Shown piece by piece: positions 32,967 through 40,620 of a stretch of 64,000 bases of DNA. The notes under the pieces are model-generated. The model was not told the origin of the DNA. It saw only the letters and a program-made list of their open reading frames with translations, and did no database searches. How positions within the stretch are numbered: position 1 is the first letter of the stretch; each line of letters opens with the position of its first letter. The DNA is taken from NCBI GenBank assembly GCA_052386675.1, contig JBQTJX010000001.1, positions 1 through 64,000 on the forward strand. Direction: 5' to 3'. The stretch is from RBG-16-66-20 sp052386675. GTDB taxonomy: Bacteria; Pseudomonadota; Gammaproteobacteria; Burkholderiales; SG8-39. The position numbers were made by a program, and so were the translations under genes.

Positions 32967-35900
32967 ATGGGTCTGTCGGGCCGGATCGCCGGGTATTTCC
33001 AGGCCTCGCAGCTCACGCCGCTGCTGGCGCTGGTCGCGTTCCTGCTTGGCCTGTTCGCGGTCGCAGTGACGCCGCGCGAAGAGGAACCGCAGATCGATGT
33101 CACCATGGCCAACGTGCTGATCCCGTTCCCGGGCGCCTCGGCCCCGGACGTGGAGAAGCTGGTGGCGACGCCCGCCGAGCAGGTGCTGTCCCAGATCACC
33201 GGCATAGAACACGTCTACTCGGTGTCGCGCCCGGGTCTCGCCGTGCTCACCGTGCAGTTCAAGGTGGGCGAGCAGCGCACCGACGCGCTGGTGCGGCTGT
33301 ACGACACCATCAACGCCAACCGCGACTGGGTCTCGCCCAACCTGGGCATCGGCGAACCCATCATCAAGCCCAAGGGCATCGACGATGTCCCGGTGGTGTC
33401 GCTCACGCTATGGAGCGAGGACGGGCAGCGCGGCGCCTTCGAGCTCGAGCGTATCGCGCACGCCGCCGAAATCGAACTGAAGCGCGTGCCCGGCACCCGC
33501 GAGGTGCAGACCCTGGGCGGCCCGGGACGCGCGGTGCGCGTGCTGCTAGACCCGGATCGCCTCGCCTCGCACGGCATCGCGGCCTTGGACATCGCCAACG
33601 CGCTGCAGCTCGCCAACGTCTCCCTGCCCAGCGGGCGCGTGGTGCGCGAGAACCGCGAGGTCGTCGTGGAGACCGGCAACCATTTCGCGTCGGCGGCCGA
33701 CGTGCGCGGCATCGTGGTCGGCGTGTCCGACGGCAAGCCGGTGCTGCTGGGGGAGGTCGCCGAAGTGCGCGACGGTCCGCCGCCGCCTTCGCGCTACGTC
33801 TGGATGGGAACCGCCACGGGCGAGCATCCGGCGGTCACCGTGCAGGTCACCAAGAAGCCGGGTGAGAACGCGGTCGAAGTCGCCTCGCGCCTGATCGCGC
33901 GCGTCGCGGAACTGCGCGGCGCGCTGATCCCGGCGGACGTCAGGGTCACGGTGACCCGCAACTACGGCGCCACCGCCAACGACAAGGCGCAGCAGCTGAT
34001 CCTCAAGCTCGCCTTCGCCACGCTGTCGGTGGTGGCGCTGGTGCTGTTCGCGCTCGGAATGCGCGAGGCGCTGATCGTGGGCCTCGCCGTGCTGCTCACG
34101 CTTGCGGCGACCCTGTTCGCCTCCTGGGCCTGGGGCTTCACGCTGAACCGCGTGTCCCTGTTCGCCCTCATCTTCTCCATCGGCATCCTGGTGGACGACG
34201 CCATCGTGGTGGTGGAGAACATCCACCGCCGCATGGCGCTCGATGGCAAGCCGCTCGCCGAGGTAATCCCGCTTGCGGTGGACGAGGTGGGCGGGCCGAC
34301 CATCCTCGCCACCTTGACCGTGATCGCGGCGCTGCTGCCGATGGCCTTCGTCACCGGCCTGATGGGCCCCTACATGAGCCCGATCCCGATCAACGCGAGC
34401 CTGGGCATGCTGATCTCGCTCGCCATCGCCTTCACCGTGACGCCCTGGCTTGCGCTCAGGCTGCTGCGGCCCGCCGGGCACGTCGAGGCCGGCGGCAGGC
34501 TGGACCGGCTGTTCGACCGCCTGCTCGCCCCGCTCATCGCCTCGCCGCGCCGTCGCCGTCGCCTCGCCCTGGTGGTGCTCGCCGCCATTCTCGCCTCGGT
34601 CTCGCTCGCGGGCTTCAAGCTCGTGGTGCTGAAAATGCTGCCGCTGGACAACAAGTCCGAATTCCAGGTCGTGGTGGACATGCCCGCCGGCACGCCGGTG
34701 GAGATCACCGCCGCGGTGCTGCACGAAATGGGCGCCGAGGTCGCGACACTGCCCGAGGTCACCGATTACCAGGCTTACGCGGGCACCGCGGCGCCGATCA
34801 ACTTCAACGGCCTGGTGCGCCAGTACTACCTGCGCGCGGCTTCCGAGACGGGCGACCTGCAGGCGAACCTGGTCGGCAAGGGCGAGCGCGACCGCAAGAG
34901 CCACGACATCGCGCAGGCGGTGCGTCCGAAGCTGGAGGCAATCGCCTCACGCTGGAACGCGCGCGTGAAGGTGGTCGAGGTGCCGCCCGGCCCGCCGGTG
35001 CTCTCGCCCATCGTGGCCGAGGTCTATGGCCCGGACGAGGCCGGCCGCCATCGCGTCGCCAAGCGCGTGCGCGCGGCGCTCGCGGCCACCCCCGGCATCG
35101 TCGCGGTGGACGACTCCATCGAAGACGCCGCGCCGCGCCTCGAGCTGAAAGTGGACCAGGCCAAGAGCGCGCTCGCGGGCGTCAGCCGGCGCAGCGTTGC
35201 CGAAACCATGCGCATCGGCCTCTCGGGCGCGGAGGTCACGCCAGTGCACGACGGGCAATCGAAATACGAGGTGCCGGTGCGGGTGGAGATCCCGGCCGAG
35301 CGCGCCGGCTCGCTTGATGCGATGCTGAAACTCCAGGTTCGCGGCGCCTCCGGCACGCTGGTGCCGCTCTCGGAACTGGTGAGCGCGACCCGCAACGAGC
35401 GCGACCGGCCGATCTTCCACAAGGACCTGCTGCCGGTGACCTACGTCGTCGCCGACCAGGCCGGGCGCATCGACAGCCCGCTCTACGGCATGTTCGCCGC
35501 GCGCGGCGCGGTCGCCGGCGCGGCGGACGAGGAAGGCGGCAAGCTGGGCGAGTACTTCATCCGCCAGCCCTCGGACCCGTACCGCGAGTACGCCATCAAG
35601 TGGGACGGCGAGTGGCAGATCACCTACGAGACCTTCCGCGACATGGGCCTCGCCTACGGCGTCGGCCTGATCCTGATCTACCTGCTGGTGGTGGCGCAGT
35701 TCCGCTCGTACCTGGTGCCGCTGGTCATCATGGCGCCCATCCCGCTCACCGTGATCGGCGTGATGCCGGGCCACGCGCTGCTGGGGGCCAACTTCACCGC
35801 CACCTCGATGATCGGCATGATCGCGCTCGCCGGCATCATCGTGCGCAACTCCATCCTGCTGGTGGACTTCGTCAACCTCAAGCTTGCCGAGGGCGTCGCC

Positions 35901-36131
35901 TTCGAGCAGGCGGTACTGCAGTCGGCCGCCGCGCGCGCCAAGCCCATCGCGCTCACCGGTCTCGCGGCCATGCTGGGGGCCCTGTTCATCCTGGATGACC
36001 CGATCTTCAACGGCCTCGCGATCTCGCTCATCTTCGGCATCCTGGTCTCGACCGTGCTGACGCTGGTGGTGATCCCGGTGCTTTACTACGCGGTGATGCG
36101 GGAGCGCCTCCCGGTTGCCCGCCCGGGCTGA
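32967..36131 (+). CDS. RND efflux permease (AcrB/HAE family)
   Basis: A 1054-residue inner-membrane proton-driven exporter with the full twelve-helix RND layout. Helix 4 carries the proton-relay acidic pair (FSIGILVDDAIVVVENI), and the second half has GMIALAGIIVRNSILLVDFV. The FALGMREALIVGLAVL helix and two large periplasmic loops are typical. The likely substrates are hydrophobic or toxic compounds, but drug or metal specificity is not readable. It is the last standard gene of the Crp/Fnr-facing operon; a lipoate ligase fusion follows nine bases later. Confidence 0.93.
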   Translation: MGLSGRIAGYFQASQLTPLLALVAFLLGLFAVAVTPREEEPQIDVTMANVLIPFPGASAPDVEKLVATPAEQVLSQITGIEHVYSVSRPGLAVLTVQFKVGEQRTDALVRLYDTINANRDWVSPNLGIGEPIIKPKGIDDVPVVSLTLWSEDGQRGAFELERIAHAAEIELKRVPGTREVQTLGGPGRAVRVLLDPDRLASHGIAALDIANALQLANVSLPSGRVVRENREVVVETGNHFASAADVRGIVVGVSDGKPVLLGEVAEVRDGPPPPSRYVWMGTATGEHPAVTVQVTKKPGENAVEVASRLIARVAELRGALIPADVRVTVTRNYGATANDKAQQLILKLAFATLSVVALVLFALGMREALIVGLAVLLTLAATLFASWAWGFTLNRVSLFALIFSIGILVDDAIVVVENIHRRMALDGKPLAEVIPLAVDEVGGPTILATLTVIAALLPMAFVTGLMGPYMSPIPINASLGMLISLAIAFTVTPWLALRLLRPAGHVEAGGRLDRLFDRLLAPLIASPRRRRRLALVVLAAILASVSLAGFKLVVLKMLPLDNKSEFQVVVDMPAGTPVEITAAVLHEMGAEVATLPEVTDYQAYAGTAAPINFNGLVRQYYLRAASETGDLQANLVGKGERDRKSHDIAQAVRPKLEAIASRWNARVKVVEVPPGPPVLSPIVAEVYGPDEAGRHRVAKRVRAALAATPGIVAVDDSIEDAAPRLELKVDQAKSALAGVSRRSVAETMRIGLSGAEVTPVHDGQSKYEVPVRVEIPAERAGSLDAMLKLQVRGASGTLVPLSELVSATRNERDRPIFHKDLLPVTYVVADQAGRIDSPLYGMFAARGAVAGAADEEGGKLGEYFIRQPSDPYREYAIKWDGEWQITYETFRDMGLAYGVGLILIYLLVVAQFRSYLVPLVIMAPIPLTVIGVMPGHALLGANFTATSMIGMIALAGIIVRNSILLVDFVNLKLAEGVAFEQAVLQSAAARAKPIALTGLAAMLGALFILDDPIFNGLAISLIFGILVSTVLTLVVIPVLYYAVMRERLPVARPG

Positions 36132-36140
36132 GGCAGGTCG

Positions 36141-38006
36141 CTGGCCAACCACCGCCCCGTCCGCGTCATCGACACCGGCATCCGCTCCGGCCGGGAAAAC
36201 GTCGCCTTCGACCAGGCGCTGATCGAGTCGCGTAACGCGGGAAGCAGCCCGGAAACCATCCGCTTCCTGCGCTTTCGCCCCTGCGCGCTTGTCGGCCTGC
36301 ACCAGATGCTCAGCCACGAAGTTCGCCTCGACTACTGCGCGGCCAACGGCATCGAAGTCGGCCGCCGCATCACCGGCGGCGGCGGCCTGTACCTGGACGA
36401 GGGGCAGCTGGGCTGGGAACTGGTGCTGGAGCGCAGAGCACTCGGCGCGGACCTCGCCGCGATCACGGCGCGCGTTTGCACTGCCGCAGCAGCGGGGCTC
36501 AAGCGCCTCGGCGTGCCAGCGGAATTCCGGCCGCGCAATGACATCGAGGTCGAGGGCCGCAAGATCAGCGGCACCGGCGGCGTCGTGGACGGCGACACGC
36601 TGTTCTTCCAGGGCACGCTGCTCGTGGATTTCGATCCGCTGCGCATGATCGAGGCGCTGCGCATCCCGGTGGAGAAGCTGGCGCGGCGCGACCTGGAGGA
36701 TGCACGGCGCCGCGTCACCAGCCTGCGCGAGATCCTCGGCCATGCGCCGCCGCGGGAGGAGGTCCTGGCGGCGCTCCTGGACGGCTTCCGGGAACACCTG
36801 GGCCTGGACCCGCAATGGGCCGCACCCACCGAGGACGAGGAACGCCTCGCGCGGAAGCTGTTCGGCGAGCAGCATGGTACTGACGAGTTCGTGCACCAGC
36901 TGGATGTCCCGGCCGGGGACCCGCCGGAGGTCTCGGCAACGCTGGTGCGCCGCGGCGGCACGGTCCGCGCCGACATCCGGCTCGAAGGCCCGGCGCGCGA
37001 CCGCATCCGCGAGGTCCTGATCACCGGCGATTTCTTTCTCAATCCACCGCGCGCGCTGTTCGACCTCGAAGCGCGCCTGCGCGGACTGCCCGTTGCCGAG
37101 GGTGGCGCCGCAGTGGAAGGTTTCTTCGCGCAGCACGCCTGTGAAGCGCCCGGCCTGAATGTGCTGGACTTCCGGGAAGCGGTCGAGCAGGCCCTGGCGC
37201 AAAAAGCTTTCCAAGCCGCGGGGCACCGCTTGCGCGGGCACTGGCGCGGCCCGCCTCCGGGGAATCAGGCATCGCTGGTCTTCCTGCACGACGCGCTGGG
37301 CAGCGTGCGCCTGTGGCGCGATTTCCCGGACCAGCTGGTGAAGGCCACCGGCATCGGCGCGCTCCTCTATGACCGCTGGGGCTCGGGCGATTCCGAACCC
37401 CTGGCGCCGCCGTACGAGCGGGATTACCTGTTGCGAGAAGCGCTCGAGTCCCTGCCCGAGGTGCTGGACCAGGCCGGGGTGCGCGAGGCGATCCTGGTCG
37501 GCCAGTCCGACGGCGCCTCCATCGCGCTTGCGTTTGCCGGTGCGCATCCGGAGCGGGTGCGCGGCGTCATTGCACTGTCACCGCACCTGTTCGTCGAGCA
37601 ACGCACGCTGGACCAGATCCGCGACCAGATCCGGGATTTCGAGTCGGGCGACCTCAGGGCACGGCTCCGGCGGCACCACGGCGCGAACACGGACCGCCTG
37701 TTCGGCCGCCTGGTGGAGGTCTGGACCGCGCAGGCGCCCGGCACGCACTGGGGCCTGGAATCCCACGTGTCCCGTGTCCGCTGCCCGGTGCTCGCGATCC
37801 AGGGCGAGGACGACGAATTTTTCTCAGCGGCCCAGCTGGAGGCGCTGGCGGCCCTGCTGCCGGTCCCGCTGGAACGGCTGCGCATCCCCGGCAGCGCTCA
37901 CTACCCGCTGCATCAGGCGCGCAACGAGGTTCTGGCGGCGGCGATTCGATTCGTACGCCAAATCCTCGCTAGCCGCCCATCCGCCAGTACTGCACCTTCA
38001 TCGTGA
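36141..38006 (+). CDS. sLpl(AB)-type lipoate-protein ligase fused to an alpha/beta-hydrolase, apparent CTG start
   Basis: One uninterrupted 621-residue frame. Residues 1 to about 230 are a lipoate ligase catalytic domain: RRITGGGG at 75-82 and GRKISG with the substrate-binding Lys141, then FQGTLLVDFD. Residues about 230-365 look like the LplB/accessory domain. From about 370 an alpha/beta-hydrolase begins (LVFLHDALGS) with nucleophile Ser456 in GQSDGA, acid in GEDDEF (Asp557 or 558) and His587 or His591. Ligase residues continue upstream of the first ATG (36306), so the start is likely the CTG at 36141, seven bases after an AGG-rich site. Context (LbpA, TusA, sHdr, LipS/LipT genes nearby) fits the sulfur-oxidiser lipoate assembly pathway. 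The fused hydrolase is unexpected. Confidence 0.82.
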   Translation: MANHRPVRVIDTGIRSGRENVAFDQALIESRNAGSSPETIRFLRFRPCALVGLHQMLSHEVRLDYCAANGIEVGRRITGGGGLYLDEGQLGWELVLERRALGADLAAITARVCTAAAAGLKRLGVPAEFRPRNDIEVEGRKISGTGGVVDGDTLFFQGTLLVDFDPLRMIEALRIPVEKLARRDLEDARRRVTSLREILGHAPPREEVLAALLDGFREHLGLDPQWAAPTEDEERLARKLFGEQHGTDEFVHQLDVPAGDPPEVSATLVRRGGTVRADIRLEGPARDRIREVLITGDFFLNPPRALFDLEARLRGLPVAEGGAAVEGFFAQHACEAPGLNVLDFREAVEQALAQKAFQAAGHRLRGHWRGPPPGNQASLVFLHDALGSVRLWRDFPDQLVKATGIGALLYDRWGSGDSEPLAPPYERDYLLREALESLPEVLDQAGVREAILVGQSDGASIALAFAGAHPERVRGVIALSPHLFVEQRTLDQIRDQIRDFESGDLRARLRRHHGANTDRLFGRLVEVWTAQAPGTHWGLESHVSRVRCPVLAIQGEDDEFFSAAQLEALAALLPVPLERLRIPGSAHYPLHQARNEVLAAAIRFVRQILASRPSASTAPSS

Positions 38007-39081
38007 GCGCGGACCCGGCTACGATGGCCGCGAAGGTGAGCAACGACCCAAGCGCCAGCGTCGAGATCCCGGTGACCGCCTGGCCGATGGTGCAGCCCAG
38101 CGCGGTGATGCCACCGAATCCCATGAGGATGCCACCGATGATGTGGCTGGCGGTATCTTCGGCGTCACGGAAGCCCTCCCAGCGGAAGCTGCGCGAGACA
38201 AGCGCGTAGGCCGCCGAGCCGGCAATGACGCCCATCGCCGAGGCGATGCCGTAGGTGATGATCTTCGACTTGTCGGTCCACAGCATCAGGTAATCCAGCG
38301 TGAAGGCCATCGGCGAAACGAAGGAGAAAGACTCCATGCGCCCGGTGTTGGTGGCCACGAACGCCTCCTGCAGCGTCTGCGGGTCCTCCGCGATGTAGCC
38401 CAGCTTCCCGCTCACGTACCAGCCCCCGACCACCACCAACCCGGTCACCACGCCCCCGAGCGTGTAGTCGAAATTCGAGCGGAACTCCGCATTGGCGTAG
38501 GCAAAGGCAATGAGCGCAATGCCGATCACGCCGGCGCAGACCGCGATCCAGGTCGTCTTCGCCATGCCGGTACCGGCGGCCAGCAGCGACGGCAGGTCCT
38601 GGCCCGTCGAGAACGTCACCGAGGCCTGCTCCAGCACGTTGACGCGAAAGGCGCCGAACAGGCCTCGCAGCGTCATGTAGGCGGCGACGCCGAGGAACAC
38701 GAACACCACCAGCGACTTGAGGTTGCCGCCGCCGATGCGGATCAGGGTCTTGGAGCCGCAGCCCGAGCCCAGCGTCATGCCGACGCCGAACAGGAATCCG
38801 CCCACGAGGTAGGACAGCCAGGTGAAACCGGGCGCCTGGTAGATGGACTTGGACAGGTCCACGACGCCGGCGAGATGCAATCCGCTCGATCCCAGCAACG
38901 CCACCGCGATGGCAAGCAGCCACATGCGCATGCGACCAAGGTCGCCCATGTTCACCCAGTCCGAGACCGCGCCCATGGTGCAGAAGTTGGTCTTGTTGCC
39001 GATGGCGCCGAATACGAACGCCAGGGCGAACGCGCCCCAGGTGACGTAGGGCGCGAGCTGGGCGGGCGTGGCTTCGGTCAT
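37969..39081 (-). CDS. YeeE/YedE-family sulfur-compound transporter (SoxT/TsuA-like)
   Basis: A 370-residue inner-membrane protein with about ten helices. It carries the family cysteine motifs: NKTNFCTMGAVSDW near the N-terminus, GSGCGSKTLIRIGGGN in the middle and ALGCTIGQAVTGIS near the end. These match YeeE/YedE proteins that pass thiosulfate or other sulfane sulfur through transient Cys contacts. SoxT proteins of this family are known beside sHdr/Sox repressors, as here. Its 3' end overlaps the convergent ligase-hydrolase gene by 38 bases. Confidence 0.9.
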   Translation of the reverse strand: MTEATPAQLAPYVTWGAFALAFVFGAIGNKTNFCTMGAVSDWVNMGDLGRMRMWLLAIAVALLGSSGLHLAGVVDLSKSIYQAPGFTWLSYLVGGFLFGVGMTLGSGCGSKTLIRIGGGNLKSLVVFVFLGVAAYMTLRGLFGAFRVNVLEQASVTFSTGQDLPSLLAAGTGMAKTTWIAVCAGVIGIALIAFAYANAEFRSNFDYTLGGVVTGLVVVGGWYVSGKLGYIAEDPQTLQEAFVATNTGRMESFSFVSPMAFTLDYLMLWTDKSKIITYGIASAMGVIAGSAAYALVSRSFRWEGFRDAEDTASHIIGGILMGFGGITALGCTIGQAVTGISTLALGSLLTFAAIVAGSALTMKVQYWRMGG

Positions 39082-39105
39082 GGCAGGGGCCTATAGAATC
39101 GGGGT

Positions 39106-39444
39106 ATGCGATTGATCACGAACCTCGAGCGGCAGCTGGCCGGCGAGGAGAGCCTGTTCCGGGCGCAACTGTTGCGAGAGGACATCGCGCGCCTGCGCCG
39201 CCTGGAAACGTTGACGCTCGAGGCCGCGGACGAGGCGGCATTCGTGAAGTCGGGTTCGTGCATCGGCTGGACGCCGGGCGATGCGCGCACTGCGGAGCTG
39301 CGCGAGTCCCTGGAGGCGTTCCTGCGCGCGGCGTTCGCGGGCGACGAGGAACTCATGGCGACGGCATGGGCGGAACTGCATCGGGTGCGCCTGGAGCGGC
39401 TGCTGGGCTGCCTGTCGACGCCGGTGCCCAGGCCGCTGGACTAG
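39106..39444 (+). CDS. Hypothetical protein beside shdrR
   Basis: A 112-residue, mostly helical protein without signal or membrane segment. It is rich in Leu, Arg, Glu and Ala and could form a helical bundle; two cysteines are in SGSCIGWTPG and LLGCLSTPVP. It diverges from the YeeE transporter gene (24-base gap) and converges on shdrR (3 bases). Unknown family. Its place between transporter and repressor suggests a sulfur-related role, which is inference only. Confidence 0.6.
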   Translation: MRLITNLERQLAGEESLFRAQLLREDIARLRRLETLTLEAADEAAFVKSGSCIGWTPGDARTAELRESLEAFLRAAFAGDEELMATAWAELHRVRLERLLGCLSTPVPRPLD

Positions 39445-39447
39445 GGA

Positions 39448-39807
39448 CTAGGCCCGGCGCCGGCGCGATTTGCCGACCGCGCGCACGTTGCGGCAGTACA
39501 CCTCGTAGAGCGCGGCGAGCAGCGCCGGCGCCTCCGGCCCGTCCAGCGCGTAGAAGATGGACTGCCCCTCGCGACGGCTGCGCACCAGGCCGCGCTCGCG
39601 CAGCACGGCCAGGTGCTGCGACAGCGCCGACTGGCTCACGGCGGCGACCTTCTCCAGCTCGCCCACCGATTTCTCGGACTCGGCGAGCTGGCACAGCACC
39701 ATCAGGCGCACCGGGTTGGACATGGCCTTGAGCAGGCCGGCGGCGCGCAGCGCGCGCGCCTGCAGCTCGCCCATGTTCATGTCCGCAATCGCTTCCGCGC
39801 GGCCCAT
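39448..39807 (-). CDS. shdrR: ArsR-family repressor, sHdrR-like
   Basis: A 119-residue winged-helix repressor. The recognition helix lies in VSQSALSQHLAVLRERGLV, and the N-terminal helix in LKAMSNPVRLMVLCQL. Cysteines at 39 and 105 correspond to the two-cysteine sulfur switch known for sHdrR/SoxR-type ArsR proteins, which release DNA when bridged by sulfur. It is the last gene of the shdr operon, 2 bases after lbpA, so it should regulate its own cluster. A matching operator-like palindrome lies at the operon promoter (46720-46733). Confidence 0.88.
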   Translation of the reverse strand: MGRAEAIADMNMGELQARALRAAGLLKAMSNPVRLMVLCQLAESEKSVGELEKVAAVSQSALSQHLAVLRERGLVRSRREGQSIFYALDGPEAPALLAALYEVYCRNVRAVGKSRRRRA

Positions 39808-39809
39808 GC

Positions 39810-40250
39810 TCAGGCGCAGCCCTTGAAGTTGTCGGCCGCCATCTTGGCCTCGTACTTCGGCGCCACTTCCGTGCCCGGGGTGAGCGAGCCCTTGGCCGCC
39901 GCCCAGTCCGCGGGCTTGAGGACCACCAGCCAGCCCGCGCCGTAGGGATCCTCGTTGGCAAGCGAGGGCTTGCCGGCGAGGTCCTCGTTCACCGCGACCA
40001 CCGAGGCCTCGAACGCGGATTTCGCGGGCCCGACCCATTTGCCCGATTCCACGGTGGCGCAGGATTTCCCGGCCTCGACCGAGCGCCCCGCCTTCTTCGG
40101 CGTGAAGGCCACCAGTTGCCCGGCCATCGCAGTGGCCACCGTGGTCATGCCGAGCTTGACGGTGCCGTCGCCGACCTCGCGGTACCAGATGTGGTTGTCC
40201 ACGTCATAGAGCAGGTCGTCGGGCAGGTTGCAGCCGCGCACATTAGCCAT
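39810..40250 (-). CDS. lbpA: Lipoate-binding protein LbpA (GcvH-like)
   Basis: A 146-residue GcvH-fold carrier dedicated to sulfur oxidation. The lipoylated lysine is Lys71 in TVESGKWVGP, in the hairpin position of GcvH. DVDNHIWYREVGDGTVKLG is the conserved N-terminal strand block. Cysteines at 7 and 64 and near the C-terminus (KGCA) are extra relative to glycine-cleavage H proteins. There are no glycine-cleavage genes nearby, and it sits within the sHdr operon, overlapping the preceding small gene by 8 bases. It should carry the sulfur substrate for sHdr. Confidence 0.93.
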   Translation of the reverse strand: MANVRGCNLPDDLLYDVDNHIWYREVGDGTVKLGMTTVATAMAGQLVAFTPKKAGRSVEAGKSCATVESGKWVGPAKSAFEASVVAVNEDLAGKPSLANEDPYGAGWLVVLKPADWAAAKGSLTPGTEVAPKYEAKMAADNFKGCA

Positions 40251-40620
40251 TCGTTCGTTCCTCCACTGCAGATTGTTCAGACCCTTGTCGCACAGGGCGC
40301 GAGGCGCAGCAGAACTCGCCAAGGCCCTCCACTTCCATCTTGCCGCGCACGAACAGTTCCAGGTGACGCACCAGCATTTCCATCATTGGCAGCCGGCGGC
40401 TTTCCCGCGCATCGTCCAGAATATTGTAATGATAGGCAATCTCGCGGCAGGTCTCGCGGCAGGCATTGAAGCTGGGCACGCCGCGCGCGCCCTGGCGGTG
40501 CAGCGCGAGCAGGCGGAAGGTCTCCACGGTGTCGCGCGTCGGCACTTCGCCGCGCGCGCGCACCCACTCCTCCAGCACCGCTTCGGCGCGCGCGATCAGC
40601 GCGACCCTGGCCACGATCAT
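40243..40620 (-). CDS. Small Cys-containing protein of the sHdr operon, unknown function
   Basis: A 125-residue, mainly helical protein. Cysteines are in NACRETCREIAYHYN and in EFCCASRPV; the C-terminal third ends in a charged tail. I recognise no family. Its start overlaps the shdrB2 stop (ATGA) and its stop overlaps the lbpA start, so it is co-translated with the sulfur-oxidation machinery. The position between HdrB2 and LbpA makes a role in electron transfer, sulfur handling or LbpA docking possible, but this is inference. Confidence 0.75.
   Translation of the reverse strand: MIVARVALIARAEAVLEEWVRARGEVPTRDTVETFRLLALHRQGARGVPSFNACRETCREIAYHYNILDDARESRRLPMMEMLVRHLELFVRGKMEVEGLGEFCCASRPVRQGSEQSAVEERTNG

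Noticed and set aside
34947..37547. 866-codon minus-strand open frame across the RND permease and ligase genes
   Set aside because: It is antisense to two well-supported genes and has a low-complexity composition.
36306..38006. ATG 36306 as start of the ligase-hydrolase gene
   Set aside because: It would remove about 55 residues of conserved ligase sequence that continue in frame upstream.
37240..38006. Treating the hydrolase half as a separate gene
   Set aside because: There is no stop codon between the halves and no convincing ribosome site at the domain border.
39810..40250. Glycine cleavage H protein
   Set aside because: No gcvT or gcvP is nearby, the sequence has extra cysteines, and the gene is inside the shdr operon, so LbpA is the better call.
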